Assembly: GCA_900550025.1 (NCBI GenBank)
Contig: URQP01000067.1
Location: 1-14,759 of the forward strand
Direction of reading: 5' to 3'
DNA length: 14,759 nt
From: an uncultured Porphyromonadaceae bacterium
GTDB taxonomy: Bacteria; Bacteroidota; Bacteroidia; Bacteroidales; Muribaculaceae
Below, piece by piece: positions 6,781 to 14,067 of this stretch. Both the position numbers and the translations under genes were made by a program. The first letter of the stretch is position 1. Every line of letters starts with the position of its first letter. The notes under the pieces were generated by a model. The model ran no database searches. It was given only the letters and a program-made list of their open reading frames with translations, and was not told where the DNA came from.

Positions 6781-8760
6781 ATGAAAACGAATCTAAGCTC
6801 ACAAATCAAGTTGGATCTTATTCCGAAGAAATATTACGCTCCGGAGAATAAATTGGACTTTGCCTCGCTTTGCCGCGAAGAAAAGGTGTTTACTAAAATT
6901 TTCGAGACTGCCGATGAGGGGGCCGAACATATAGCAAAGGAAGTTGTCGACTATATCAAGCGTACTGTACGCCAGAAAGGAAAATGCACGATTGCGTTGG
7001 GTGCAGGCAACAGTGTCCTCCCGGTGTATACGGAAATGGTGAAATTATATAATTCGCAGGAAATCGGATTTGAAAACGTGGTTTTCTTCAACCTTGCGGA
7101 TTTCTTCCCCTCTGAGGACGGACAGCCCAGCACTCTTGACCGCCTGATGTCCACATTCTTGGGTCAGGTTAATTTCATGCCGGGCAATATCCACTCTTTC
7201 AACAAGGAACTGGCTAAGAAAGACATCTATGAGGCTTGCCGCCAGTATGAGGCCGAAATCGACAGTTGCGGCGGCTTGGACCTTGTGATGTGCGAAATAG
7301 GTGTCAACGGTAATCTTGCGTTCAATGAGCCGGGCTCGCAAATGTCGTCGCCGTGCCGTCTGTCGCTGATTAACAGCGTGACACGCCGTACGATGAGCAG
7401 CTATTACAATGTCGATGTGGCTCCGGCAACAGCGTTGACCCTCGGATTGTCGAACATACTTTCCGCAAAGAAAGTGGTATGTATGGGATGGGGCGAATCG
7501 GTATCGAAGGCTGTCTTCGACACGGTTGAAGGCCCGGTTACGGAATCTGTGCCGGCTACATCCTTGCAGACCCACCGCAACGCCGATCTTGTCATCGACC
7601 TTTCGGCCGCTGAGAAACTTACGCGCATAAGCCATCCGTGGCTTGTGACCTCGTGCGACTGGAACACGAAGCTTATACGCCGTGCCATAGCATGGATTTG
7701 CAACAAGACCGGAAAGCCGATTCTGAAACTCACGAATAAGGATTTCAACGACAACGGTTTGAACGAGCTTGTGGCTCTCTACGGCTCCGCTTACAATGTC
7801 AACATAAAAGTGTTCAACGACATACAGCACACCATTACGGGGTGGCCGGGCGGCAAGCCGAACGCCGACGACACATATCGTCCGGAGCGTGCAAAACCGT
7901 TCCCGAAGCGTGTCATTGTTTTCAGCCCGCATCCCGACGACGATGTGATTTCAATGGGAGGAACGTTGAAACGCCTTATTGACCAAAAGCACGATGTGCA
8001 TGTGGCTTACGAGACTTCGGGCAACATTGCCGTGGGCGACGAGGATATGTTCCGCTACATTATGGTGATGGATTTCATCGGCGAGCGTTTCGGCATAGAC
8101 ACCGAGGTGTATAAACAGAAGAGCCAAGAGATAAAGGATTTCCTTGCAGGGAAGAAGCCGGGCGACATCGACACTCCCGACCTCCGTTTCCTTAAGGGAC
8201 GCATCCGTCGCGCCGAAGCCCGCACGGCTTGCAACTGGATGGGCGTTAAGCCGGAGAATGTGCATCATCTCGACCTTCCGTTCTATGAGACAGGTACGAT
8301 AAAGAAAGGCGATTTGACCGAAAAGGATGTGAATATCGTGAAGGATCTTATCACATCGGTCAAGCCGCACCAGATATTCGTGGCAGGCGACCTTGCAGAC
8401 CCGCACGGAACCCACCGTGTATGTACGGACGCCGTATTTGCCGCAATCGACGAATTGCTCGACGAGCCGTGGATGAAGGATTGCCGTATATGGATGTACC
8501 GCGGCGCATGGGCAGAGTGGGAAATCGACCATATCGAGATGGCTGTGCCGCTTAGTCCGGAAGAATTGCGCTTCAAGCGTAATACAATCCTTAAGCACCA
8601 GTCGCAGATGGAGAACGCTCCGTTCTTGGGCGACGACGACCGTCTGTTCTGGCAGCGCGCCGAAGACCGCAACCGTGCTACCGCCCAGCTTTACAGCAGC
8701 TTAGGTCTTGCATCCTATGAGGCTATGGAGGCATTCGTTGAATATCATCCTAAAAAATAA
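6781..8760 (+). CDS. NagB-like domain fused to PIG-L/LmbE deacetylase
   Basis: This is a 659-residue cytoplasmic two-domain protein of a type seen across Bacteroidales and usually annotated as glucosamine-6-phosphate deaminase. Residues about 40-290 follow the NagB fold, keeping FNEPGS (181-186). Aligned to the true NagB next door, Asp72 becomes Ala106, Asp141 becomes Asn176 and His143 becomes Asn178; only Glu148 (Glu183) remains. The phosphate loop is also altered (AGNSVLPVY). Deaminase activity is therefore doubtful. The C-terminal half (about 376-600) is a PIG-L de-N-acetylase: PHPDDD (383-388) gives His384 and Asp387 as zinc ligands and Asp386 as the likely base. HGTH (542-545) supplies the third zinc ligand. 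The dead half may sense or bind an amino-sugar phosphate while the PIG-L half deacetylates it; that is inference. It has its own promoter and terminator. Confidence 0.92.
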   Translation: MKTNLSSQIKLDLIPKKYYAPENKLDFASLCREEKVFTKIFETADEGAEHIAKEVVDYIKRTVRQKGKCTIALGAGNSVLPVYTEMVKLYNSQEIGFENVVFFNLADFFPSEDGQPSTLDRLMSTFLGQVNFMPGNIHSFNKELAKKDIYEACRQYEAEIDSCGGLDLVMCEIGVNGNLAFNEPGSQMSSPCRLSLINSVTRRTMSSYYNVDVAPATALTLGLSNILSAKKVVCMGWGESVSKAVFDTVEGPVTESVPATSLQTHRNADLVIDLSAAEKLTRISHPWLVTSCDWNTKLIRRAIAWICNKTGKPILKLTNKDFNDNGLNELVALYGSAYNVNIKVFNDIQHTITGWPGGKPNADDTYRPERAKPFPKRVIVFSPHPDDDVISMGGTLKRLIDQKHDVHVAYETSGNIAVGDEDMFRYIMVMDFIGERFGIDTEVYKQKSQEIKDFLAGKKPGDIDTPDLRFLKGRIRRAEARTACNWMGVKPENVHHLDLPFYETGTIKKGDLTEKDVNIVKDLITSVKPHQIFVAGDLADPHGTHRVCTDAVFAAIDELLDEPWMKDCRIWMYRGAWAEWEIDHIEMAVPLSPEELRFKRNTILKHQSQMENAPFLGDDDRLFWQRAEDRNRATAQLYSSLGLASYEAMEAFVEYHPKK

Positions 8761-8842
8761 TAATGGCTTAGTAAAACAAATAACGGTAAATTTCGTTAAT
8801 AGAAAAAGCAACAACAACAAATAAGTGAATCATAGGTTAAGG

Positions 8843-8880
8843 AATCCGACGGATCGTGAGATTAGTCGGATTTATTTTTT
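8843..8880 (+). terminator. Rho-independent terminator after the PIG-L fusion gene
   Basis: AATCCGAC (8843-8850) pairs with GTCGGATT (8865-8872) across a 14-base loop, followed by a T-rich run to 8880. It lies about 80 bases past the stop codon at 8760. Confidence 0.8.
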
Positions 8881-8973
8881 CCTGCTACTTGCTTGTTTTA
8901 CACTCGATTTATGCTCTTTTTTCATAAGATAAACGGCATCTTGGCGTAGCTGAATCTGAAAACTTCGTTTAAA

Positions 8974-9005
8974 TTTGTCTCTACTCTCGATTTATATTAT
9001 CTTTG
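8974..9005 (+). promoter_or_regulatory. Predicted promoter of the ppiD-like gene
   Basis: TTTG (8974-8977) and TATCTTTG (8998-9005) are separated by 20 bases, a full consensus match. The -7 element is the same as that of the PIG-L fusion gene. Transcription would start about 9012, giving a short leader of about 30 nt before the ATG at 9043. Confidence 0.75.
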
Positions 9006-9042
9006 CCCCCTATAAATAGATAAACAAAAAACATTAAGATAA

Positions 9043-11115
9043 ATGGCAGTATTAGAGAAAATCAGGAGCAAGTCGGTATTCTTGCTCATTGTTATCGGTG
9101 TGGCGCTGTTGGCGTTCATCATCGGTGACTTCTTGAATTCAGGCCGCTCTTTCTTCGGAGCGGGTACAACCGTCGCTAAAGTGGACGGAACAAAAATCAG
9201 CATAACGGATTTCCAGCGCCGCTATGAGCAGTACAACCAGCAGTTGCAGGCTTCAAACCAGAAGGTCGACGGAGCGGTAGTCCAGAATCAGGTGCTTCAG
9301 GACATGGTGACCGAGCAGCTTCTCGAGGAAGAGGCCGAGGCGTTGGGCATTGATGTCACTGACGCTGAAATCACTGAGGCTATGACTGGTCAGGGCGCAG
9401 TTCCCGCTGTCGTGCAAATGGCTCGCCAGCTTGGCTTGGAATCGCCGGCACAGTTGCACGATTTGGTGTTCAACCCGGGCAAGTACGGCGCTCAGGATGC
9501 CGATGTGGCTCAAGTGCGCGCCCAGTGGCTCGAAATGGAGAAGAACGTTACCAATCAGTTGAAATATCAGAAGATAGGCGTGCTCCTTTCGGGTGCAATA
9601 CAGGCAAACGACCTTGATAAGGAGGCTATTGCGGCTGATATGTCAACGGCTTCTACGGTCGATTTGGTAAATGTTCCCTATTCTTCTCTCGACAACAAGG
9701 ATTTCCCGGTAAGCGACGAGGAATTGCAGGCGCGTTATGAAAAGGAGAAAAGCCAGTTCAAGACAGAAGATGAAATCCGCAAGATTCATTATATAGCTGT
9801 CAATATCGTTCCGTCGCAGGACGATTTGGCAAAGGCGCAGAAATTGTTCAACAGTGTTGATTCCACATTGCGTGTCACCACGGGTGTTGAATCGGTTCGC
9901 AACATTTCGGAGCTGACAATCAACCAGCGTACAGTCCGCTCGAATGATGTTGATGCCGCTACCCGCGAGTTTATCGCCTCGGCGGCCGAAGGTGCGGTTT
10001 CCGCTCCGCGTTTCCGCTCCGACGAGCATTCGCTTGTTAAGCTCCTTTCGAAGAAGATGGACGTAGACTCGGTCAATGTCGACATGCTTCAGGTGCAAGG
10101 CGCGAAGAAAGTGCAGGATTCGGTACTCAATCTGCTTAATTCCGGTAAGCCGTTTGCTGAAGTTGCCGATAATAAGGTTGCCGGTGGACAGCAGAACATG
10201 TGGATGAATCTTATGCAGATGGGAGCTGACAGCAAGTCGGTAGAAGCCAAGAAGAAATTGCTTGCCGCAGGCAGCGAGTATTTCGTAATCGACAGTAACG
10301 ACAACGCCGCTTTGATTTACAGGGTGAACGAAAAGAGAGCCCCGAAACAGATGTACGAGATAGCGGAAGTGTCGTATAAGGTGTTCCCGAGCGACGAGAC
10401 AATCGACAATCTCCGTGCGGGATTGCAAAAGTATATTTCTGCCAACAATACGGCAAAATTGTTTGCTGACAATGCCATTGCGTCGGGCTATCAGGCTCTT
10501 GAAGCTGAAGTTACGGCTGAAACGCCGCAAATCAACGGAATAGAGTCGACTCGTAAGGAAGTGCAGTGGGCATTCGGGGCAGAGAAAGGCTCTGTTTCTT
10601 CTATCTACGATAAGGAAGGCAACGACAAGATGATTGCCGTGGCTCTCGACGACATTATCCCGGCCGGATATATGCCGTTGTCGGACAGCGGAGTGCGCTC
10701 TGTAATCGAGACTAAGGTGCGCAACGACAAGAAAGGCGAGAAACTGTTGGCCGATTACAAGGGCAAAGCGTCAGACCTTGCAGGTTATGCCAAGTTGATG
10801 AATGTGCCGGTCGATACGGCTGTGACTATTACTTTCTCGCAGGATTTCATCCCCGTATTGCGTAATATGGAAAGCAAGCTTACCGCAGAGGCTCCCTATG
10901 CTAAGCAGGGTTCGCTGAACGGACCGGTGAAAGGCGATCAGGGCGTGTTTGTATACAAGGTGGTGAAAAACGAAAAATCAAGCACCCAGATGACACCAGA
11001 GCAGCTTGCGCAGCGTTATTCGATGTCGATGGGTTCGGCCGCTGTATCGCGTATGGCAGTAGAAATCCTTAAAGAAAATAAGGACATTGTCAACAATCTG
11101 ATAGATTTCTATTGA
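9043..11115 (+). CDS. PpiD-type membrane-anchored SurA/parvulin-family chaperone
   Basis: This is a periplasmic folding factor anchored in the inner membrane, expected to hold secreted and outer-membrane proteins leaving the Sec translocon. The start MAVLEKIRSKSVFLLIVIGV shows a short cytoplasmic tail and one membrane helix (about 11-28). A SurA_N-like helical domain follows (about 40-245, with VAKVDGTKISITDFQRR and QVLQDMVTEQLLEEEAEALGI). The region about 340-435 corresponds to the parvulin domain (LLNSGKPFAEVADN...GGQQNMW). It lacks the usual GGDLGW motif and the conserved histidines, so proline isomerase activity is uncertain and chaperone function more likely. At 690 residues it is similar to other Bacteroidetes PpiD proteins. 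It stands alone between its own promoter and a terminator. The family call is confident; the symbol is by analogy. Confidence 0.88.
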   Translation: MAVLEKIRSKSVFLLIVIGVALLAFIIGDFLNSGRSFFGAGTTVAKVDGTKISITDFQRRYEQYNQQLQASNQKVDGAVVQNQVLQDMVTEQLLEEEAEALGIDVTDAEITEAMTGQGAVPAVVQMARQLGLESPAQLHDLVFNPGKYGAQDADVAQVRAQWLEMEKNVTNQLKYQKIGVLLSGAIQANDLDKEAIAADMSTASTVDLVNVPYSSLDNKDFPVSDEELQARYEKEKSQFKTEDEIRKIHYIAVNIVPSQDDLAKAQKLFNSVDSTLRVTTGVESVRNISELTINQRTVRSNDVDAATREFIASAAEGAVSAPRFRSDEHSLVKLLSKKMDVDSVNVDMLQVQGAKKVQDSVLNLLNSGKPFAEVADNKVAGGQQNMWMNLMQMGADSKSVEAKKKLLAAGSEYFVIDSNDNAALIYRVNEKRAPKQMYEIAEVSYKVFPSDETIDNLRAGLQKYISANNTAKLFADNAIASGYQALEAEVTAETPQINGIESTRKEVQWAFGAEKGSVSSIYDKEGNDKMIAVALDDIIPAGYMPLSDSGVRSVIETKVRNDKKGEKLLADYKGKASDLAGYAKLMNVPVDTAVTITFSQDFIPVLRNMESKLTAEAPYAKQGSLNGPVKGDQGVFVYKVVKNEKSSTQMTPEQLAQRYSMSMGSAAVSRMAVEILKENKDIVNNLIDFY

Positions 11116-11150
11116 TTTCCCATAGCCATAATATAAAATAATTCCATAAG

Positions 11151-11201
11151 AGGGTGTGTCAGGCATACGGTTTTATCCCGGTTCAGGCACATCCTTTTTT
11201 T
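11151..11201 (+). terminator. Terminator between ppiD and the GH84 gene
   Basis: AGGGTGTGT (11151-11159) pairs with GCACATCCT (11187-11195), with two G-U pairs, and is followed by seven T (11195-11201). The loop is long but partly paired inside. It lies 36 bases after the ppiD stop. Only 28 bases then remain before the GH84 start codon, with no clear -33/-7 pair, so GH84 may depend on read-through or on a promoter I could not recognise. Confidence 0.65.
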
Positions 11202-11229
11202 ATCGTAAAATTTAATACTACTTATAATT

Positions 11230-13035
11230 ATGAGAAAATTTCTTATGTCGGTTGTTGCCGGCACTGTTTTTTGTGCCTCGCTCAATGCGCAGCAGGAGCT
11301 TCTGGTTCATCCTGTGCCGCAGCAATGTGTGGAGCGGGAGGGCAGTGTAGCGTTGCCTGAAAGCTACAGATTGGACGCTTCTACGGATAGCGGTATAGAT
11401 ATTGCGTTGGCTTTGCTCGACAGCATAATGCCCGGCGCAAATGGTGGGGGAAAATTCACGGTGCGCATAGGTGTAAAGGGCGACAAGGCTGTCAAACGCT
11501 ATGCGGGGCGTATCCCTGAAGTCGCTGAAGGATATTATTTGGAGACTTCGAAGGACGGTGTTGTCATCGCCGCGGCCGACAGCCGCGGGGCATATTACGG
11601 CGTACAGACGTTGGCACAGCTTGTCAGAGGCGGCAAGTTGCCGATAGTGGAGATTGCCGACTATCCCGACATCCCTTTCCGCGGAGTGGTCGAAGGATTC
11701 TACGGCAAGCCGTGGAGCCATGAGGCGCGGCTTAGCCAGCTTGACTTTTACGGACGCAACAAAATGAATGTTTATATCTATGGCCCGAAGGACGACCCTT
11801 ACCATAGTACTCCTGACTGGCGCAAGCCTTATCCTGAGAAAGAAGCCGCACAATTGCGGGAACTGACGGAAAGGGCAGCGGCCAACGGCGTGATGTTCTA
11901 TTGGGCCATACATCCCGGACAGGATATAAAGTGGAATGATGAAGACCGCGGTTTGCTTATGCGGAAATTTGAAAGCATGTACGGACTGGGCGTGCGCGGA
12001 TTCGCGGTGTTTTTCGACGATATTTCGGGCGAGGGGACAAGAGCCGACAAACAGGCTGAACTTCTCAACTATCTTGACGACAATTTCGTGAAGGTGAAGG
12101 GCGACGTGGCTCCGTTGATAATATGCCCTACCGAATACAACAAGTCGTGGGCAAAACTGGAAGGCGGCTATCTCACGACGCTCGGCGACATGCTTAATCC
12201 CGGAATACAAGTGATGTGGACAGGCAACAAGGTGGTGGCTAATATCGACCGTGCCACCCTCGATTTCATCAATCCGCTGATAAAGCGCAAGGCTTATATA
12301 TGGTGGAATTTCCCTGTTTCCGATTATGTGCAGGACCATTTGCTGATGGGCGAGGTATATGGCAACGGTACGGATATAAAAGACGGGATGAGCGCGTTCG
12401 TCTCCAATCCTATGGAGCATGCCGAAGCGTCGAAAATAGCGTTGTACAGCATTGCCGGCTATACTTGGAATATGGAAGACTATGACAGCGGAAGGGAATG
12501 GGAAATGGCAATCCGCGACCTTATGCCTGAAAATGCTCGCTATTTGCGGACTTTTGCCATACATAATTCCGACCTTGGGCAGAATGGCCATAAGTTCCGC
12601 CGCAAGGAGTCGGAGAATATCCGTCAGGCTCTCGACGCTCTCTGTGACGCCTATAAGGACGGGCGTATAGATACCGGGGCTTTCGCTCAGGTTGAGGAAG
12701 AGTGCCGGAACATAAGCGAAGCCGCCGACAAGTTGCTGCTCTCCAGAGAGAATCCGGGGCTTGTTGAAGAAATGTCGCCATGGCTTGTCCGCTTCAAGCT
12801 GACCGGACTTTTCGGCGTGGAGGTGCTGCGGGCAATGCGGTTGAAGCAGGCGGGAGACGTGCAGGGCTTTTCGGAAGCGTACGGGAAAGCGCGCTCGTTG
12901 CACGCATACATAGGACTTACGAAGAAGTTGCTCAACCAGCAGTCGCGCGATAAGGGCGTGGAGTCGGCAAGTTTGCATCTGTACCCGGCATTGGAGAGCT
13001 TATTTTTACAACTCTCGGAAACAAGTGGGCGATAA
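11230..13035 (+). CDS. GH84 beta-N-acetylglucosaminidase (O-GlcNAcase-like), secreted
   Basis: This glycoside hydrolase releases terminal beta-GlcNAc, probably from host glycoproteins or glycans, by substrate-assisted catalysis. A type I signal peptide (about 1-20, ending LNA before QQ) sends it to the periplasm; I see no good lipobox. An N-terminal GH20b-like domain (about 25-145) precedes the catalytic barrel, which opens with GVVEGFYGKPWS (152-163). It aligns to BtGH84 with a constant offset of 21. Asp263-Asp264 (FFDDISGEGT) match the catalytic pair Asp242-Asp243, and Trp358, Asn360, Asp365 and Asn393 match substrate-binding residues. The helical part (about 435-600) ends the protein at 601 residues. 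BtGH84 has about 737, so the C-terminal beta domain appears absent. Product GlcNAc would feed the nagB and PIG-L genes after uptake and phosphorylation; that link is inference. Confidence 0.95.
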   Translation: MRKFLMSVVAGTVFCASLNAQQELLVHPVPQQCVEREGSVALPESYRLDASTDSGIDIALALLDSIMPGANGGGKFTVRIGVKGDKAVKRYAGRIPEVAEGYYLETSKDGVVIAAADSRGAYYGVQTLAQLVRGGKLPIVEIADYPDIPFRGVVEGFYGKPWSHEARLSQLDFYGRNKMNVYIYGPKDDPYHSTPDWRKPYPEKEAAQLRELTERAAANGVMFYWAIHPGQDIKWNDEDRGLLMRKFESMYGLGVRGFAVFFDDISGEGTRADKQAELLNYLDDNFVKVKGDVAPLIICPTEYNKSWAKLEGGYLTTLGDMLNPGIQVMWTGNKVVANIDRATLDFINPLIKRKAYIWWNFPVSDYVQDHLLMGEVYGNGTDIKDGMSAFVSNPMEHAEASKIALYSIAGYTWNMEDYDSGREWEMAIRDLMPENARYLRTFAIHNSDLGQNGHKFRRKESENIRQALDALCDAYKDGRIDTGAFAQVEEECRNISEAADKLLLSRENPGLVEEMSPWLVRFKLTGLFGVEVLRAMRLKQAGDVQGFSEAYGKARSLHAYIGLTKKLLNQQSRDKGVESASLHLYPALESLFLQLSETSGR

Positions 13036-13045
13036 ATAGCATCTG

Positions 13046-13069
13046 TATAGTTAAATATATTTAATTATA
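13046..13069. repeat. AT-rich dyad after the GH84 gene
   Basis: A 14-base perfect palindrome, TTAAATATATTTAA (13051-13064), extends outward through one G-T pair to TATA on both sides. It lies directly after the GH84 stop codon and before the small promoter-terminator unit. It could be a weak mRNA hairpin or simply AT-rich DNA. Confidence 0.35.
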
Positions 13070-13089
13070 TAGCTTTTGCTGTGGAAAAA

Positions 13090-13120
13090 TTGCAGGAGTT
13101 TCAGAAAAATGTTACATTTG
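13090..13120 (+). promoter_or_regulatory. Predicted plus-strand promoter of a small RNA
   Basis: TTG (13090-13092) and TACATTTG (13113-13120) are separated by 20 bases, the same geometry as the predicted susC promoter. A 13-base near-palindrome (ACATTTGCAATGT, 13114-13126) overlaps the -7 element. No plausible ORF starts downstream; instead a terminator follows within 70 bases. Confidence 0.5.
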
Positions 13121-13140
13121 CAATGTGTTTTTCATGGTAT

Positions 13141-13160
13141 TAGATTTAAGGTTAACAAGA
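13141..13160 (+). repeat. Direct repeat, left copy
   Basis: TAGATTTAAGGTTAACAAGA matches bases 14451-14470 at 19 of 20 positions in the same orientation. After a 1-base insertion the similarity continues through TTGG and TTGC. The two copies bracket the three-gene minus-strand operon. Confidence 0.7.
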
Positions 13161-13189
13161 TTGGTTGCCGTGAGGCAATCAATTTTTTT
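13160..13189 (+). terminator. Rho-independent terminator (small RNA and GH84)
   Basis: ATTGGTTGCC (13160-13169) pairs with GGCAATCAAT (13174-13183) around a GTGA loop, with one G-U pair, followed by seven T (13183-13189). The T run exists only on the plus strand, so this serves the candidate small RNA and probably also the GH84 message ending at 13035. It does not terminate the convergent minus-strand operon. Confidence 0.85.
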
Positions 13190-13201
13190 ATGTCCCTGCT
13201 T

Positions 13202-13627
13202 TTATTTCAGTGCGATGCGGAGTTGTGAGCAATGCCTTTCGTATCTTTCCGCAAGCAATTTGTGTATTTCAGGTTGCGGCTCATAGCAGGCGGAGAGCAC
13301 GTGTGCTGTTATGATGCTTTCTATTATCCTGCGGATTATTTGCGGGGATATTTTTGTATCCTCGGGCATTATCACCGGAATCTGTTGTAATGTCCCTGCT
13401 TCTTCTAAATTGAGGCTGTTGCCGTCGATAAACGCGCAAAACTTGGCCGCGAATTCCGTGATTGCGTTTCTGATGTAAATTTCAATCAGTTTGCGCCTGT
13501 CGCCGGTCAGTATTTCGGGGCGTTTAGTTGTCGACATGAGGGCTATGCACGCGCTTTCGGCATAGATGTCGCGTTGTATGCGTTCGGTGTCGATGCTGAT
13601 TGTTGCAATTCTTACAGTGTCTTTCAT
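13202..13627 (-). CDS. Hypothetical protein, last gene of the three-gene operon
   Basis: I do not firmly recognise this 141-residue protein. It is predicted to be soluble and mostly helical, with no signal peptide or membrane segment. Two stretches stand out: DIYAESACIAL (21-31) and LTGDRRKLIEIYIRNAITEFAAKF (about 40-63). The spacing of a Y-x-E-x-A helix followed by a D-R-x-x-L...A helix reminds me of small proteins in Bacteroidales phage structural modules, but this is a resemblance from memory, not an established homology. Its ATG overlaps the stop of the preceding gene by four bases (13624-13627), so translational coupling is likely. I see no terminator for this strand after its stop codon. 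Confidence 0.7.
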   Translation of the reverse strand: MKDTVRIATISIDTERIQRDIYAESACIALMSTTKRPEILTGDRRKLIEIYIRNAITEFAAKFCAFIDGNSLNLEEAGTLQQIPVIMPEDTKISPQIIRRIIESIITAHVLSACYEPQPEIHKLLAERYERHCSQLRIALK

Positions 13628-14067
13628 TGTTTTGATAATTTATTGGTGATTAGATAAGTCAGTATCATCAGGACGATGGCCGTTATCAGGATTTTGCCGT
13701 TTGTCCGTGTCTCGGTGTGCCTTTTCGCTTCCTGCCGGGATGCGCGTTTTTCGTTTGTGCTCGATGCGGATTCCTTCTTTTCATAAGTGTCTGTGGTTTT
13801 CTCCGTGGTGCTTCCCGCCACTGTGCGGATTATTTTTTCTATGCGCACGGTGCCGGTGGTGTCAGGCGGATAGAATTTTATTTCTGTTCGCCTGAGTTCT
13901 ATGCCGCGGTTCTCGGTGGTTGTGGTGTGTGCCGAGTCGGTGGTTGAAACGGTTTGGTGCGTGGTTGCCGTTTCGGCCGTTTCAACCGTCTCCCGATGGC
14001 TTTTGCATCCTGCCGGGATGAGGCTAAGCGCGATGAGGGCAGCGGTGGCGGTTCTTTTCGGTTTCAT
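13624..14067 (-). CDS. Small lipoprotein with C-terminal membrane helix (u-spanin-like topology)
   Basis: This 147-residue protein begins with a lipoprotein-type signal (MKPKRTATAALIALSLIPAGC; acylated Cys21, though Pro at -3 is atypical). About 100 hydrophilic residues rich in Thr, Glu, Lys and Arg follow (22-122), and it ends in one membrane helix (about 124-143, ILITAIVLMILTYLI) with a short KLSKQ tail. A lipid anchor at one end and a transmembrane helix at the other is the topology of unimolecular phage spanins such as T1 gp11 (131 aa). Those link outer and inner membranes and cause their fusion at lysis. No holin or endolysin is visible beside it, so this remains inference; a cell-envelope tether is the alternative. 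The start overlaps the previous gene by 44 bases and the stop overlaps the next gene by four. Confidence 0.7.
   Translation of the reverse strand: MKPKRTATAALIALSLIPAGCKSHRETVETAETATTHQTVSTTDSAHTTTTENRGIELRRTEIKFYPPDTTGTVRIEKIIRTVAGSTTEKTTDTYEKKESASSTNEKRASRQEAKRHTETRTNGKILITAIVLMILTYLITNKLSKQ

Larger units (their letters stand above)
13127..13189 (+). ncRNA. Candidate small RNA of about 60 nt, possible antisense regulator
   Basis: The unit is bounded by a promoter match (13090-13120) and an intrinsic terminator (13160-13189), and encodes no evident protein. Its 5' half carries TAGATTTAAGGTTAACAAGA (13141-13160). This is complementary at 19 of 20 positions to the predicted 5' leader of the minus-strand three-gene operon (14470-14451). 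The start site near 13127 is inferred from the usual distance to the -7 element. The alternative is that this is just the leader of a lost gene, or a common Bacteroidales leader sequence present twice. On the opposite strand the same DNA holds only a 7-codon ORF (13135-13112). Confidence 0.4.

Noticed and set aside
7045..8672. Minus-strand frames opposite the NagB-like/PIG-L gene
   Set aside because: They are antisense to a coding region with strong motifs in both domains and have no promoter or domain signal of their own.
8903..8995. Ten-base repeat CTCGATTTAT at 8903-8912 and 8986-8995
   Set aside because: Short, AT-rich, only two copies in an intergenic region; the second is next to the ppiD promoter. 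Chance or a decayed promoter duplication is enough to explain it.
11218..12978. 586-codon open frame on the minus strand opposite the GH84 gene
   Set aside because: It is fully antisense to a gene with catalytic residues clearly in place, and its translation is rich in His, Arg, Cys and Val with no domain. This is the usual shadow of a GC-biased gene.
13112..13135. Seven-codon ORF on the minus strand near the left repeat
   Set aside because: It is too short to support as a gene, and the same DNA reads better as a plus-strand promoter and small RNA. It could be a leader peptide, but nothing follows it on that strand except the GH84 gene in antisense.
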